A DNA stretch of 64,000 nucleotides from Afifella pfennigii DSM 17143 (lineage in GTDB: Bacteria; Pseudomonadota; Alphaproteobacteria; Rhizobiales; Afifellaceae): assembly GCF_000688515.1 (NCBI RefSeq), contig NZ_JHZK01000013.1:1-64000 (forward strand). The letters are read 5' to 3'. The translations under genes were made by a program, and so were the position numbers. The notes below the pieces were generated by a model. It was not told the DNA's origin and searched no databases. It saw only the letters and a program-made list of their open reading frames with translations. Shown one piece after another: positions 1 through 7,964 of the stretch (position 1 is its first letter; each line of letters opens with the position of its first letter).

Positions 1-259
1 CGGGGCTGCTCGCCTGGCGCGCGGTGTCCCCCGCCAGCCGTTTCTTGCCGGCCTCGAGGAACTCCTTCGACCAGCTGTAGTAGAGGCTCGTCGCAATGCC
101 TTCGCGCCGGCACAGCTCCGCGATGCTCTCCTCGCCACGCAGGCCCTCGAGCACGATACGGATCTTCTCCTCCGCCGAATGATGCTTGCGCGTGCGCCGA
201 CGGATGTCTTTCACGACACGATCGGCCGGCAGCTTGGGCGTTCCGGGTTTCTGTCTCAT
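1..259 (-). CDS. IS3-family transposase OrfA, cut by window edge
   Basis: Reverse-strand reading from ATG at 259 gives a helix-turn-helix protein of about 86 residues that runs off the window. It starts MRQKPGTPKLPADR and contains HHSAEEKIRIVLEGLRGEESIAEL-type and CRREGIATSLYYSWSKEFLE-type stretches, the DNA-binding OrfA pattern of IS3-family elements. AAGGAG lies just upstream of the ATG. OrfB, with the DDE catalytic domain, would lie to the left outside the window. In known IS3 elements OrfA and OrfB are joined by programmed frameshifting. The family call is firm; the exact IS name is not determined. Confidence 0.85.
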   Translation of the reverse strand, partial: MRQKPGTPKLPADRVVKDIRRRTRKHHSAEEKIRIVLEGLRGEESIAELCRREGIATSLYYSWSKEFLEAGKKRLAGDTARQASSP

Positions 260-315
260 CTCCACTCCTTGGCGGTTACGATGAGCCAGAAACCCTCCTT
301 TACGAAATCACCTCA
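1..315 (-). mobile_element. IS3-family insertion sequence, one end, inserted in trbL
   Basis: The IS begins at about 315 on the reverse strand with TGAGGTGATTTCGTAAAGG and carries orfA 56 bases in. The 5'-TGA start and the distance to orfA fit IS3-family ends. To the right the sequence changes at once to trbL coding sequence, so the IS interrupts trbL. The other end, its inverted repeat and the target duplication lie outside the window, so the boundary at 315 is good to a few bases only. Confidence 0.65.
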
Positions 316-845
316 GATGGCCCATGGGCGCTGATCCCGGACACCCCGACGAGCCGACCATCACCGACGCCATGTCGCTGGCGCTCGGCGCGCTGGCGCT
401 GATGGGCCTGTCCATCTTCGGCCCCGGCATCGCCACCGGCCTCGTCTCCGGCGCACCGCAGCTCAGCGCCGGCGCGGCCGTGGGCACCGGCCTGGCCGTG
501 GCCGGAATGGGAGCGGCGGGCTACATGGGCGGTCGCGCCGCCGCCCAGCCCGTGCGCGCGGCCATGTCGCGCGCGGGCGATGCCATGCGCTCCAGCTATC
601 GCTCCGGCCAGGCCGGCGCATGGACCGCCACCGGCGGCCAATCGCCCGTCGCCGGCATGGGGGGCGGGGCAGGAAGCGCCGCAGCAGCAGCATCCTCCGC
701 GTCCGAGCAACCGGCCTGGGCCGCCCGCATGAAGCGCGGCCAGACCATGAGCCACGGCGCCACCGCTGCCGCCCATGCCGTCCGCTCCGGCGATTCCGGC
801 GGCGGCTCCATGAACGTCTCTCTCCAGCAGGACGACCGCAAATGA
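316..845 (+). pseudogene. trbL: trbL 3' fragment, truncated by IS3 element
   Basis: This is the C-terminal part of TrbL, the polytopic inner-membrane channel component of the conjugative type IV secretion (mating-pair formation) apparatus. The readable part starts in the hydrophobic segment around LALGALALMGLSIFGPGIATG, followed by the Gly/Ala-rich and Ser/Ala-rich tail usual for TrbL. Family members are roughly 400 residues or more; only about 175 codons remain right of the IS junction. The ATG at 324 is an internal Met, not a native start. The stop overlaps the trbF start as ATGA, so the original operon spacing is preserved. Confidence 0.85.
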
Positions 846-1531
846 ACCTCTTCAAACGACCATCGGTGCGCTATGCGCGCACGCCCGAACCCGAAACGCC
901 CTATCAGAAGGCGGCGCAAGCCTGGGACGAGCGCCTCGGCTCGGCGCGCGTGCAGGCGAAGAACTGGCGGCTGATGGCCTTCGGCTCGCTGCTGCTCGCC
1001 GGCGGCTTTGCCGCCGCGCTCGTCTGGCAGTCGACGCGCGGGACCGTAGTGCCCTGGGTGGTGCAGATCGACCGCTTCGGCGAGGCGCAGGCCGTGGCCT
1101 CGGCCGTCGCCGACTACCGGCCCACCGACCCGCAGATCGCGTGGCATCTCGGGCGCTTCATCGAGCAGGTCAGGAGCCTGCCGGCCGATCCGATCATCGT
1201 GCGGCAGAACTGGCTGCGCGCCTACGAATACACCACCGATCGCGGCGCGGTGGCGCTCAACGACTACGCGAGGTCCAACGATCCGTTCACGCGCGTCGGC
1301 CGCCAGCAGGTCGCCGTCGAGATCTCCAGCGTCATCCGCGCCTCGCCGGACTCCTTCCGCATCGCCTGGACGGAACGCCGCTACGAGAACGGCCAGCTCG
1401 CCGGCACCGAGCGCTGGACCGCCATCCTGACCGTGGTGATCCAGCAGCCGCGAACAGCCGAACGCCTGCGGGCCAATCCGCTCGGCGTCTATGTCAACGC
1501 AATCAACTGGTCGAGGGAGATGGGATCATGA
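842..1531 (+). CDS. trbF: TrbF, conjugal transfer protein
   Basis: A 229-residue protein of the VirB8-like TrbF family, a bitopic inner-membrane scaffold of the conjugative T4SS. It has a short cytoplasmic N-terminus, one membrane segment at about residues 42-62 (LMAFGSLLLAGGFAAALVW), then a periplasmic domain with the conserved VPWVVQIDRFGEA stretch and the QNWLRAYEYTTDRGAVALN region. The start at 842 overlaps the trbL stop, and its own stop overlaps the trbG start as ATGA, so it is translationally coupled within a trbLFGI operon. With trbL destroyed by the IS the apparatus is probably not functional, though this frame is intact. Confidence 0.92.
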   Translation: MNLFKRPSVRYARTPEPETPYQKAAQAWDERLGSARVQAKNWRLMAFGSLLLAGGFAAALVWQSTRGTVVPWVVQIDRFGEAQAVASAVADYRPTDPQIAWHLGRFIEQVRSLPADPIIVRQNWLRAYEYTTDRGAVALNDYARSNDPFTRVGRQQVAVEISSVIRASPDSFRIAWTERRYENGQLAGTERWTAILTVVIQQPRTAERLRANPLGVYVNAINWSREMGS

Positions 1532-2568
1532 AGGGGGCATACAGAAGAAGGACTTCGCTGCCGCTGGTCTTGCTGATGTCGGCGGCGGCGCTCGCCGGCT
1601 GCGCCAGGAAATACATCCCGCCGGAGATCGACTATGACAACGCCGCGCCCGCCGTGCTGACCGCCGATCCGCCCGGTCCGGTCCGCATTGTCGAGACCCC
1701 GAAGCCGTTGCCGCTTCCCGGCCAGTTGAAGCCGGTGGCCGGGGCGGCGGCGAAGCCGGAGCCGGCCGATCCCCGCCAGCGCATCACCCAGGCGAACGAG
1801 GCGGCCCGCATGCAGCCCGTCCGCGACGGCTTCATCAACGCCGTCCAGGTCTATCCGTATTCGGCAGGCGCGCTCTATCAGGTCTACGCCGCGCCCGGCC
1901 AAGTCACGGACATCGCGCTCCAGCCCGGCGAGCAGCTCGTCGGCTCCGGTCCCGTCGCCGCCGGCGACACGGTGCGCTGGATCATCGGCGACACCGAGAG
2001 CGGGGCCGGCGACAGGCGGCAGGTCCATATCCTCGTCAAGCCGACGCGGCCGGATCTCCAGACCAACCTCGTCATCAACACCGATCGGCGCACCTACCAT
2101 ATGGAGCTGCGCTCCACGCCCTCGACCTATATGGCGTCCGTGTCCTGGCAGTATCCGCAGGACCAGCTCATCGCGTTGCGCCGGCAGAACACGCGGGCGG
2201 CGCAGACCCAGCCCGTCGCCTCCGGCGTCGACATCTCGAAGCTCAACTTCCGTTATCGCATCGAGGGCGACAGCGCCCCGTGGAAGCCGCTGCGCGCCTT
2301 CGACGACGGATCGAAGGTCTATATCGAGTTCCCGACCGGAATCGCCCAGGGCGAGATGCCGCCGCTTTTCGTCATCGGCGCGTCCGGCAATTCCGAGCTG
2401 GTCAACTACCGCGCGCGCCAGAACTACTATGTCGTCGATCGGCTGTTCGCCGCCGCCGAGCTTCGCCTTGGCGACAAGGACTCGCAGCGCCGCGTCCGCA
2501 TCATCCGCACGGATGGACGGCCAGCGGCGCGGCGGCCCGCAATCTTCGCTGCGGGAGAAGGGCGATGA
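1528..2568 (+). CDS. trbG: TrbG, conjugal transfer outer-membrane-associated protein
   Basis: A 346-residue TrbG/VirB9-family protein, part of the outer-membrane core complex of the mating channel. A lipoprotein-type signal ends in LAGC with Cys at residue 25. The body has the VirB9-type beta-rich domain (AVQVYPYSAGALYQVYAAPGQ; LVINTDRRTYHMELRS) and a C-terminal segment NYRARQNYYVVDRLF typical of TrbG. It overlaps trbF upstream and trbI downstream by ATGA junctions. The frame is intact. Confidence 0.93.
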   Translation: MKGAYRRRTSLPLVLLMSAAALAGCARKYIPPEIDYDNAAPAVLTADPPGPVRIVETPKPLPLPGQLKPVAGAAAKPEPADPRQRITQANEAARMQPVRDGFINAVQVYPYSAGALYQVYAAPGQVTDIALQPGEQLVGSGPVAAGDTVRWIIGDTESGAGDRRQVHILVKPTRPDLQTNLVINTDRRTYHMELRSTPSTYMASVSWQYPQDQLIALRRQNTRAAQTQPVASGVDISKLNFRYRIEGDSAPWKPLRAFDDGSKVYIEFPTGIAQGEMPPLFVIGASGNSELVNYRARQNYYVVDRLFAAAELRLGDKDSQRRVRIIRTDGRPAARRPAIFAAGEGR

Positions 2569-3787
2569 CCGACGCTCCGAACGCACCCGCGCCCGACATC
2601 CGCGCCGAGCTGCGCCTGCGGCCCGAGCCGCCGCGCGTCACGCGGCTCTCCCGCAAGGTGCTGATCGGTCTCGGCGGCGTGGCGTCCGTCACCGTCCTCG
2701 GCGCGCTGGTCTGGGCGCTCGACACCAGCCGCAGGGCCGGGCAGCAACCCTCCGAACTCTACAGCACGGAGAACCGCTCGACGGCGGACGGCTTGCAGAC
2801 CTTGCCGCGCGACTATACCGGCCTGCCGCGCCCGGACGTGCCGGAGCTGGGGCCGGCTCTGCCCGGTGATCTCGGGCGGCCGATCCGCCGCGCGCAGGAG
2901 CGCGGCCAGCCCGTCGCGCCGCCCACCATCCAGACCCCGCAGGCCGACCCGGAGGAGCAGCGCCGCCTTGCCGAGATCGAGGCCGCCCGCACCGCAAGGC
3001 TGTTCACCGACAGCCGCGGCGAGCGCATCAAGGACGGCCAGGGCAGCGCGACGAGGCCCGCCGTCGATCCGCTGTCCGGCCTAACGCTCCCCACCGAGCC
3101 GCCGCCGCTCGATCCGGGCGCTGCGCAGAACATGCAGGACCGCAAGCTCGCTTTCGTCAACATGGAGACCGACCGCCGCACCGTCAGCACCGACCGGGTT
3201 CAGGACAAGGCGTCTCCCTATGTCGTGCAGGCGGGCGCCGTGATCCCCGCCGCCCTCATCACCGGCATCCGCTCCGACCTGCCGGGACAGGTCACGGCGC
3301 AGGTCACGGAGCATGTCTACGACAGCCCGACCGGATCGCATCTGCTGATCCCGCAGGGCGCGCGCCTGATCGGCCAGTACGACAGCCAGGTCGCCTTCGG
3401 CCAGCGCCGCGTGCTGCTGGTCTGGAACCGCATCGTCATGCCGGACGGCACCTCCATCGTGCTGGAGCGCCTTCAGGGCACGGACCCGCAGGGCTTCTCC
3501 GGCCTGGAGGATCAGGTCGACCATCATTGGGGCCAGCTCTTCCGTGCGGCCGCGCTCTCCACCTTCTCGGCGTCGGCACCCAGCTCGCCATCGACAACGA
3601 GAGCGAGATCGCCCGCGCCATCCGCGAGAGCGCCCAGGACAGCGCCTCCGACATCGGCCAGCAGATCGTCCGCCGCCAGCTCAACATCCAGCCGACGCTC
3701 ACCGTGCGGCCCGGCTTCCCCGTCCGCGTCATCGTCCAGCGCGATCTTGTGATGCAGGTCTACGGCGCTCCGAGGGAGCCGTCATGA
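2565..3787 (+). pseudogene. trbI: trbI with a one-base deletion (frameshift) near 3563
   Basis: TrbI/VirB10 family: an inner-membrane-anchored, proline-rich energy-sensing channel component. The first frame runs from ATG 2565 (ATGA overlap with trbG) through a membrane segment near residues 29-48, a Pro-rich linker and the VirB10 beta-barrel region (GAVIPAALITGIRSDLPGQ; LLIPQGARLIGQYDSQV), and is in register to about codon 333. After ACC at 3561-3563 the protein continues in another frame as LLGVGTQLAIDNESEIARAIR and on to the TGA at 3785. Restoring one C after 3563 gives continuous TrbI of about 407 residues. Unless this is a sequencing error, the C-terminal quarter is lost. Confidence 0.9.
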
Positions 3788-4029
3788 CGAAGTTGAAGCT
3801 CTCGGCCATCCCCGACGACCGGCCGGTCAAGATCACCGCCGAGCTTCCGGCCGCCGTGCATCGCGATCTCGTCGCTTACGCCGAGATCCTCGCCCGGACC
3901 AACGGCGAGAAGACACCGCCCGATCCGGCCAAGCTGGTCGCGCCCATGCTCCAGCGCTTCATGGCCACCGACAAGGTGTTCCGGAAGGCGAGGGGGCAAA
4001 TGCTGGCCCCCGGAAGCCGGGCTGTCTGA
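3784..4029 (+). CDS. DUF2274 domain protein
   Basis: An 81-residue protein of the DUF2274 family (MTKLKLSAIPDDRPVK, AAVHRDLVAYAEIL, PAKLVAPMLQRFMATD). Proteins of this family are usually encoded directly after trbI in alphaproteobacterial integrative conjugative elements. The predicted fold resembles small helical partition or antitoxin-like proteins, but no function is established. The start overlaps the trbI stop (ATGA), so it is the last gene of the trb operon. Confidence 0.85.
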   Translation: MTKLKLSAIPDDRPVKITAELPAAVHRDLVAYAEILARTNGEKTPPDPAKLVAPMLQRFMATDKVFRKARGQMLAPGSRAV

Positions 4030-4042
4030 CCCGGCTCCCTAT

Positions 4043-5113
4043 CTATTTGGTGCTGACAGCCAGTCGAAGGCCGCCCCAGCCGGCGTATTTGTCGCCCGTT
4101 TCTCGAATGTGGGTATAACGCTTCAAGCTCACCCATGATCTGTGCCCGCTCACAGCGGCGACATGCGGGATGTTCCAGCCCATCTCGAAGAGGCGCGAGA
4201 TGCCTTCGTGCCGCAGGTCGTGGAAATGCAGGTTTTCTATGTCCAGCAACTTGCACGCCCGCGTGAAGTTCGCCGTGATGGCATCCGTAGAGTAGGGGAA
4301 TATCTCCGGCTTGCTCTTGCGCATGCTCTCGATGATCTGGATAGCCTCGCTGGGGAGGTCCACCCACGTATCGTTGCCGAGCTTCTCGCCCGGATGCTTC
4401 ATGTCGCGCACGAGCACGCGCTTGTGCTCCTTTTGGAAATCCTTCCATGCAATGCGCGTTATCTCCTCTTGTCGGCGCGTAGAGAACAGGGCGAAGACGA
4501 TGACCTTGTGCATCGGCAAGGCTTGGGGAGCCTTCTTGCGGCGCTCGATGAAGTGCGCCAGCAGCTTGTCGAGTTCATCGAGCGTCGGCCGGCGATCGCG
4601 CTGTAGCGAACGCGAGATAATGCCCAAACGGCGCGCGACCGTGATGGCGTCTTTCATCTCTCGCTCGTCGAGGCGGTAATCCCACATTGGCCGCGCGATG
4701 GCGAAGACGGCGGCAAGGTGGCTGGCATAGTTTCCGACAGTCTGCGGCTGGCTCGTCAGCGATTGCAGAAACTCGATGATGTCCTTGGATTTGATGGTCG
4801 AGCACGGCATTTCGACAATCGGGTGCTTCTTGATGGCTCGCAGCACCTGGGCCTTAGTCCGGCCGATTTCCTTGACGGATTCCTCGATGTAGCGGTCGAT
4901 CGCCTTTGCCAAGGTCGGATCGTCGAATTTCGCAGCCGGGATCGCGCCCGGCCTCGAAAGTTCGCGCTCTCGCTTTTTCATCCAAGCCGCCGCCGCCGGC
5001 CGTCTGTCAAAGGTCTCTGTCTCGTGATAAGTCATGCCGTCCCGCATGACCCGCACTCGCGCCCGGTAGCCGACGCTGCCATCCTTGCGCTTGCGCGCGG
5101 TGATCGTGCCCAT
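4043..5113 (-). CDS. int: Tyrosine site-specific integrase of the ICE
   Basis: A 356-residue tyrosine recombinase that would catalyse integration and excision of the element. The N-terminus (MGTITARKRKDGSVGYRARVR) is an arm-binding-type domain and the middle is a SAM-like core-binding domain. The catalytic residues are visible: Arg214 in STRRQEE, Lys239 in MKHPGEK, HDLR with His298 and Arg301, His324 in SGHRSW and Tyr333 in KRYTHI. The start at 5113 is chosen for the MGTI beginning and the upstream GAGGAAG; an upstream in-frame TTG/GTG extension is unlikely. It faces away from dusA and its promoter region abuts the dusA 5' end, the arrangement known for dusA-targeting integrases. All catalytic residues are present, so excision could still be possible. 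Confidence 0.93.
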   Translation of the reverse strand: MGTITARKRKDGSVGYRARVRVMRDGMTYHETETFDRRPAAAAWMKKRERELSRPGAIPAAKFDDPTLAKAIDRYIEESVKEIGRTKAQVLRAIKKHPIVEMPCSTIKSKDIIEFLQSLTSQPQTVGNYASHLAAVFAIARPMWDYRLDEREMKDAITVARRLGIISRSLQRDRRPTLDELDKLLAHFIERRKKAPQALPMHKVIVFALFSTRRQEEITRIAWKDFQKEHKRVLVRDMKHPGEKLGNDTWVDLPSEAIQIIESMRKSKPEIFPYSTDAITANFTRACKLLDIENLHFHDLRHEGISRLFEMGWNIPHVAAVSGHRSWVSLKRYTHIRETGDKYAGWGGLRLAVSTK

Positions 5114-5126
5114 GTCCGCTTCCTCA

Positions 5127-5165
5127 TTTGGTCCACGGCCATTGTATTTGGTCCATTGGACCAAA
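5127..5165. repeat. Three copies of nonamer TTTGGTCCA (two direct, one inverted)
   Basis: TTTGGTCCA occurs at 5127-5135 and 5147-5155 as direct repeats 20 bases apart, and its inverse TGGACCAAA at 5157-5165. The last two form a dyad with a single central T. They lie in the promoter region of the integrase, 14-52 bases upstream of its start. Such an arrangement fits binding sites of the integrase arm domain, of an excisionase or of an autorepressor. The repeats are seen directly; the role is inferred. Confidence 0.7.
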
Positions 5166-5223
5166 TCTAGTGTCAAAATCGTCGAATATGACCCAAAACC
5201 GACGCAAACCGCACAGAAAGAAA

Positions 5224-6264
5224 ATGACCCAAGAGCCTGTAAAACAAGAAAAATCGAGGAAATTCAAGGCTCCTCTTTTTGCCGTCGCGCCGATGATGGA
5301 CTGGACGGATAAGCATTGCCGTTTCTTCCATCGCGGCCTGACCAGGCGCACCCTCCTCTATACGGAGATGCTGACGTCGGAGGCCGTCATCCATGGCGAC
5401 CGCGCCCGGCTTCTCGCCTTCGATGCCGAGGAGCATCCGGTTGCCCTGCAGCTCGGCGGCAGCGACCCGGCGCGCCTTGCCGAGGCGGCGCGTCTCGGCG
5501 CCGATTTCGGCTATGACGAGGTCAACCTCAATGTCGGCTGCCCCTCCGACAGGGTGCAGTCCGGCACCTTCGGCGCCTGCCTGATGTTGCGCCCGGCGCT
5601 GGTCGGGCGCTGCGTGGCGGCGATGAAGGCCGCCGTGGATATCCCTGTCACGGTGAAATGCCGGCTCGGCGTCGACGAGCAGGATATTGAGACCGCTCTC
5701 GACGGCCTCGCCGATGCGGCCCTCGCCGCCGGCGCCGACGCGCTCTGGGTGCATGCCCGCAAGGCCTGGCTGAAAGGCCTTTCGCCGAAGGAAAACCGCG
5801 ACGTGCCGCCGCTCCATTACGACCGGGTTTATCGGCTGAAGGCGCGCCTGCCGCGAACCTTTATCGGCATCAATGGCGGCATCGCCGGGCTGAAGGATGC
5901 GGGCGAGCATCTTGGCCATGTCGACGGGGTGATGCTCGGCCGCGCTGCCTATCACGATCCGGGGCTTCTGGCCGCCGTCGATAGGGTGGTCTATGGCGAG
6001 GCGGGGCCGGATGCCGATCTTGAGGCGGCGGCGCTCAGGATGCTGCCCTATGCGGAGCGCCATCTGGCGGCGGGCGGGCGCATGCCCGCCGTCGTCAAGC
6101 CGATGCTGGGTCTCTTCGCCGGCCGCCCTGGGGCGCGCGCCTGGCGCCGTATTCTTACCGTGGAAGGCGTCAAGGAAGGGGCGGGGCCCAAGGTCGTTGA
6201 AAAGGCGCTTGCCGCCGTCGCAGAGGCCGGCGGCCTTGCCGCGCCGGCGGAGATGGCCGCATAG
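5224..6264 (+). CDS. dusA: tRNA-dihydrouridine synthase A
   Basis: An FMN enzyme that reduces U20/U20a in tRNA D-loops. TIM-barrel motifs are present: FAVAPMMDWTDKHCR, LYTEML, VALQLGGSDP, VNLNVGCPSDRVQSGTFGACLM with the catalytic Cys, TVKCRLGVD, WVHARKAWLKGLSPKENR and GINGGI. ATG 5224 is chosen because the conserved region starts about 25 residues in. The frame is open further upstream, and the first residues (MTQEPVKQEKSRKFK) lie in AT-rich DNA next to the integrase. They may come from the integrated element rather than from the original gene. DusA 5' ends are known targets of tyrosine integrases, which fits the neighbouring int and trb genes. Confidence 0.93.
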   Translation: MTQEPVKQEKSRKFKAPLFAVAPMMDWTDKHCRFFHRGLTRRTLLYTEMLTSEAVIHGDRARLLAFDAEEHPVALQLGGSDPARLAEAARLGADFGYDEVNLNVGCPSDRVQSGTFGACLMLRPALVGRCVAAMKAAVDIPVTVKCRLGVDEQDIETALDGLADAALAAGADALWVHARKAWLKGLSPKENRDVPPLHYDRVYRLKARLPRTFIGINGGIAGLKDAGEHLGHVDGVMLGRAAYHDPGLLAAVDRVVYGEAGPDADLEAAALRMLPYAERHLAAGGRMPAVVKPMLGLFAGRPGARAWRRILTVEGVKEGAGPKVVEKALAAVAEAGGLAAPAEMAA

Positions 6265-6334
6265 CTGCCGGCCGGCACCGGGCGGGCGGCATTGCAGATA
6301 TCCCCCTCACGCGCCGCCCGCCTATGCTGCGGCG

Positions 6335-6871
6335 ATGGTTCACCAATCTCTCTATTCCAGCCGCACCGAGGAATGGGAGACGCCGCCGGCTCTGTTTGAG
6401 CGGCTCGACCGGATTTTCGGCTTCCGTCTCGATGCCTGTGCCTCCCCGGCGAACCGCAAATGCGAGACCTGGTTCTCCGCCGCCGACAACGCGCTGGAGC
6501 GCTCCTGGGCGGAGCATGGCCGGGTCTGGCTCAATCCGCCTTATGGCAGGCGGATCGCCGGCTTCATGCGCAAGGCGTTTGAGGAATCGCAGAAGGGCGC
6601 GCTCGTGGTCGCGCTTGTTCCCGCTCGCACCGACACGCTATGGTGGCACGAATGGGTGAACGGCAAGGCCGATATCGTCTTTCTGAAGGGCCGGCTGAAA
6701 TATCTCGATGAGAATCGACGGGAAAGAAGCCCTGCGCCGTTCCCTTCCGCTCTGGTTGTCTACCAGCCTGATCTTGACGGTATCTGCAATCGTCGTGCTG
6801 CCGAGCCCGCCGGCGCCGGCGGAGGGGGTGACGGCCTCGCAGTCCGGGCAGCGCCTGGAAAGCGTCGTTGA
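6335..6871 (+). CDS. Phage-type DNA N6-adenine methyltransferase (Dam-like, PF05869 type)
   Basis: A 178-residue protein with the small phage adenine-methyltransferase pattern: EWETPPALFERLDRIFG, FRLDACASPANRKC, catalytic NPPYG at residues 67-71, and LVPARTDTLWWHEW. It would methylate adenine N6 in DNA using AdoMet. Homologues usually end soon after the SAPFPSALVVYQP-like segment (about residue 147). The last 30 residues here are Gly/Arg-rich and overlap the next gene, so they may be unconstrained. Gene start: ATG 6335, chosen from the family N-terminus. It sits 70 bases after dusA, on the chromosomal side of the ICE, and may be phage-derived cargo. Confidence 0.82.
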   Translation: MVHQSLYSSRTEEWETPPALFERLDRIFGFRLDACASPANRKCETWFSAADNALERSWAEHGRVWLNPPYGRRIAGFMRKAFEESQKGALVVALVPARTDTLWWHEWVNGKADIVFLKGRLKYLDENRRERSPAPFPSALVVYQPDLDGICNRRAAEPAGAGGGGDGLAVRAAPGKRR

Positions 6872-7265
6872 GACCATCTTGGTTGAGGCGGGCCTCACCG
6901 AAATCGGCGAGGTTGCTCGCCCCGCTCCCTGGTATCGGCGCAACGCGCCCTACACCTCCATCTATGGCCACGACGCCCGCATCGAATTCCTGCTCGCCAT
7001 CGGCGCGCGCCGCTACCTCGTGGAGACCAAACGCATGTCGGTGTCCGGATCGGTCGACGAGAAGCTGCCCTTCGTCTGGCTCAACGCGCTGGAGAACCAG
7101 CCCGAATACGATTTCGTCCTGGTTCTCGATGGCGAGGGCTGGAAGCCGGAGGCACGGCGCTGGGTAGAGGCCAAGGCGCGCGCCGACGAGCGCTTCACCG
7201 TGCTCGGCGTTGAAGGCTTCAAGATCTGGCTTTCCGCACAGCTTCGCGCCTCCGCCGGCGATTGA
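6828..7265 (+). CDS. Putative PD-(D/E)XK nuclease-fold protein
   Basis: A short protein of about 145 residues with a restriction-endonuclease-like core: VVETILVEAG (alpha-1 Glu), then GHDARIEFLLAIGARRYLVETKRM giving the Asp and the ETK (E-x-K) active-site pattern, then KLPFVWLNAL and YDFVLVLDGEGW. The GTG at 6828, preceded by GGAGG with short spacing, is preferred. The frame is open to ATG 6708, but that extension only mirrors the methyltransferase in another frame. It overlaps the methyltransferase 3' end by 44 bases and is likely co-translated. It may act as a nuclease paired with the methyltransferase, but cleavage activity is inferred only. Confidence 0.6.
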   Translation: MTASQSGQRLESVVETILVEAGLTEIGEVARPAPWYRRNAPYTSIYGHDARIEFLLAIGARRYLVETKRMSVSGSVDEKLPFVWLNALENQPEYDFVLVLDGEGWKPEARRWVEAKARADERFTVLGVEGFKIWLSAQLRASAGD

Positions 7266-7295
7266 ACCTCGCTCGTGCGGCGCCTTGCCGGCGCG

Positions 7296-7946
7296 TCAGA
7301 TTTCCGGCTCGATGATCAGTCGCCCGCTCTCCACCCGCCAGGCGGCGAAGCGCGACAGCACGTTCATGCCGAGAAGATTGGTGAATAGCTGGCCTTCCTG
7401 GGCGATGCCCGCCGGCACGTTGCGCAAGGTCATCGACCCGATCTTGAGTTCGCCGATCTCCGCACGCGCCTGCAGCGTCATGCCGTTCGCCGTCTCCACC
7501 ATGCGGTTGAAGGTGAGCGCGCCGACATCGATGCCGACGCGTTCGGCGTCTTCGTAGGTGAGCACCAGGCTGGAGGCGCCGGTGTCGACGACGAAATCGA
7601 CCGGCACGCCTTCCACTTCCGCCGTCAGGTTGAAATGCCCGCTCGGGCCGGGGGCGATGGTCAGCACTTCGCGACCGCCCTCGCCGAGGCTGACGGTCAT
7701 GCGCCCCGGCGCCAGCGCGTCGAGCACCGGCGCGGCGAATTGCGAAAGCGGCGCCCGGTAGGCGTAAAGGGTGACGAGCACCAGCGCCGCCCCGACCCAC
7801 AGGAGGGCGTGCTTCAGCGCGTCCCCGAGCCGGCCGCGATAGGCGAAGATGCCGCCGCCGACGAGGATGAGCACGCCGAGGAGATAGACGATCTGCGGCC
7901 ATTTCTCGTCCGCCGGATCGAAAACGGGCAGGGCAAGGTCGATCAT
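7296..7946 (-). CDS. TIGR02281-type retropepsin-like aspartic protease, membrane-anchored
   Basis: A 216-residue protein with two N-terminal hydrophobic segments (about residues 17-35 and 46-64) and a C-terminal retropepsin-like domain. The active-site motif VDTGASSLVLT is followed by the family pattern RMVETANGMTLQARAEIGELKIGSMTLRNV and LLGMNVLSRFAAWRVESGRLII. It belongs to the clan AA aspartic proteases common in alphaproteobacteria, which probably act as dimers in the periplasm; substrates are unknown. It follows cobS on the same strand with an 18-base gap, so it may be cotranscribed with it. Confidence 0.85.
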   Translation of the reverse strand: MIDLALPVFDPADEKWPQIVYLLGVLILVGGGIFAYRGRLGDALKHALLWVGAALVLVTLYAYRAPLSQFAAPVLDALAPGRMTVSLGEGGREVLTIAPGPSGHFNLTAEVEGVPVDFVVDTGASSLVLTYEDAERVGIDVGALTFNRMVETANGMTLQARAEIGELKIGSMTLRNVPAGIAQEGQLFTNLLGMNVLSRFAAWRVESGRLIIEPEI

Positions 7947-7964
7947 GGCCTTGAAGTGGGGTGC

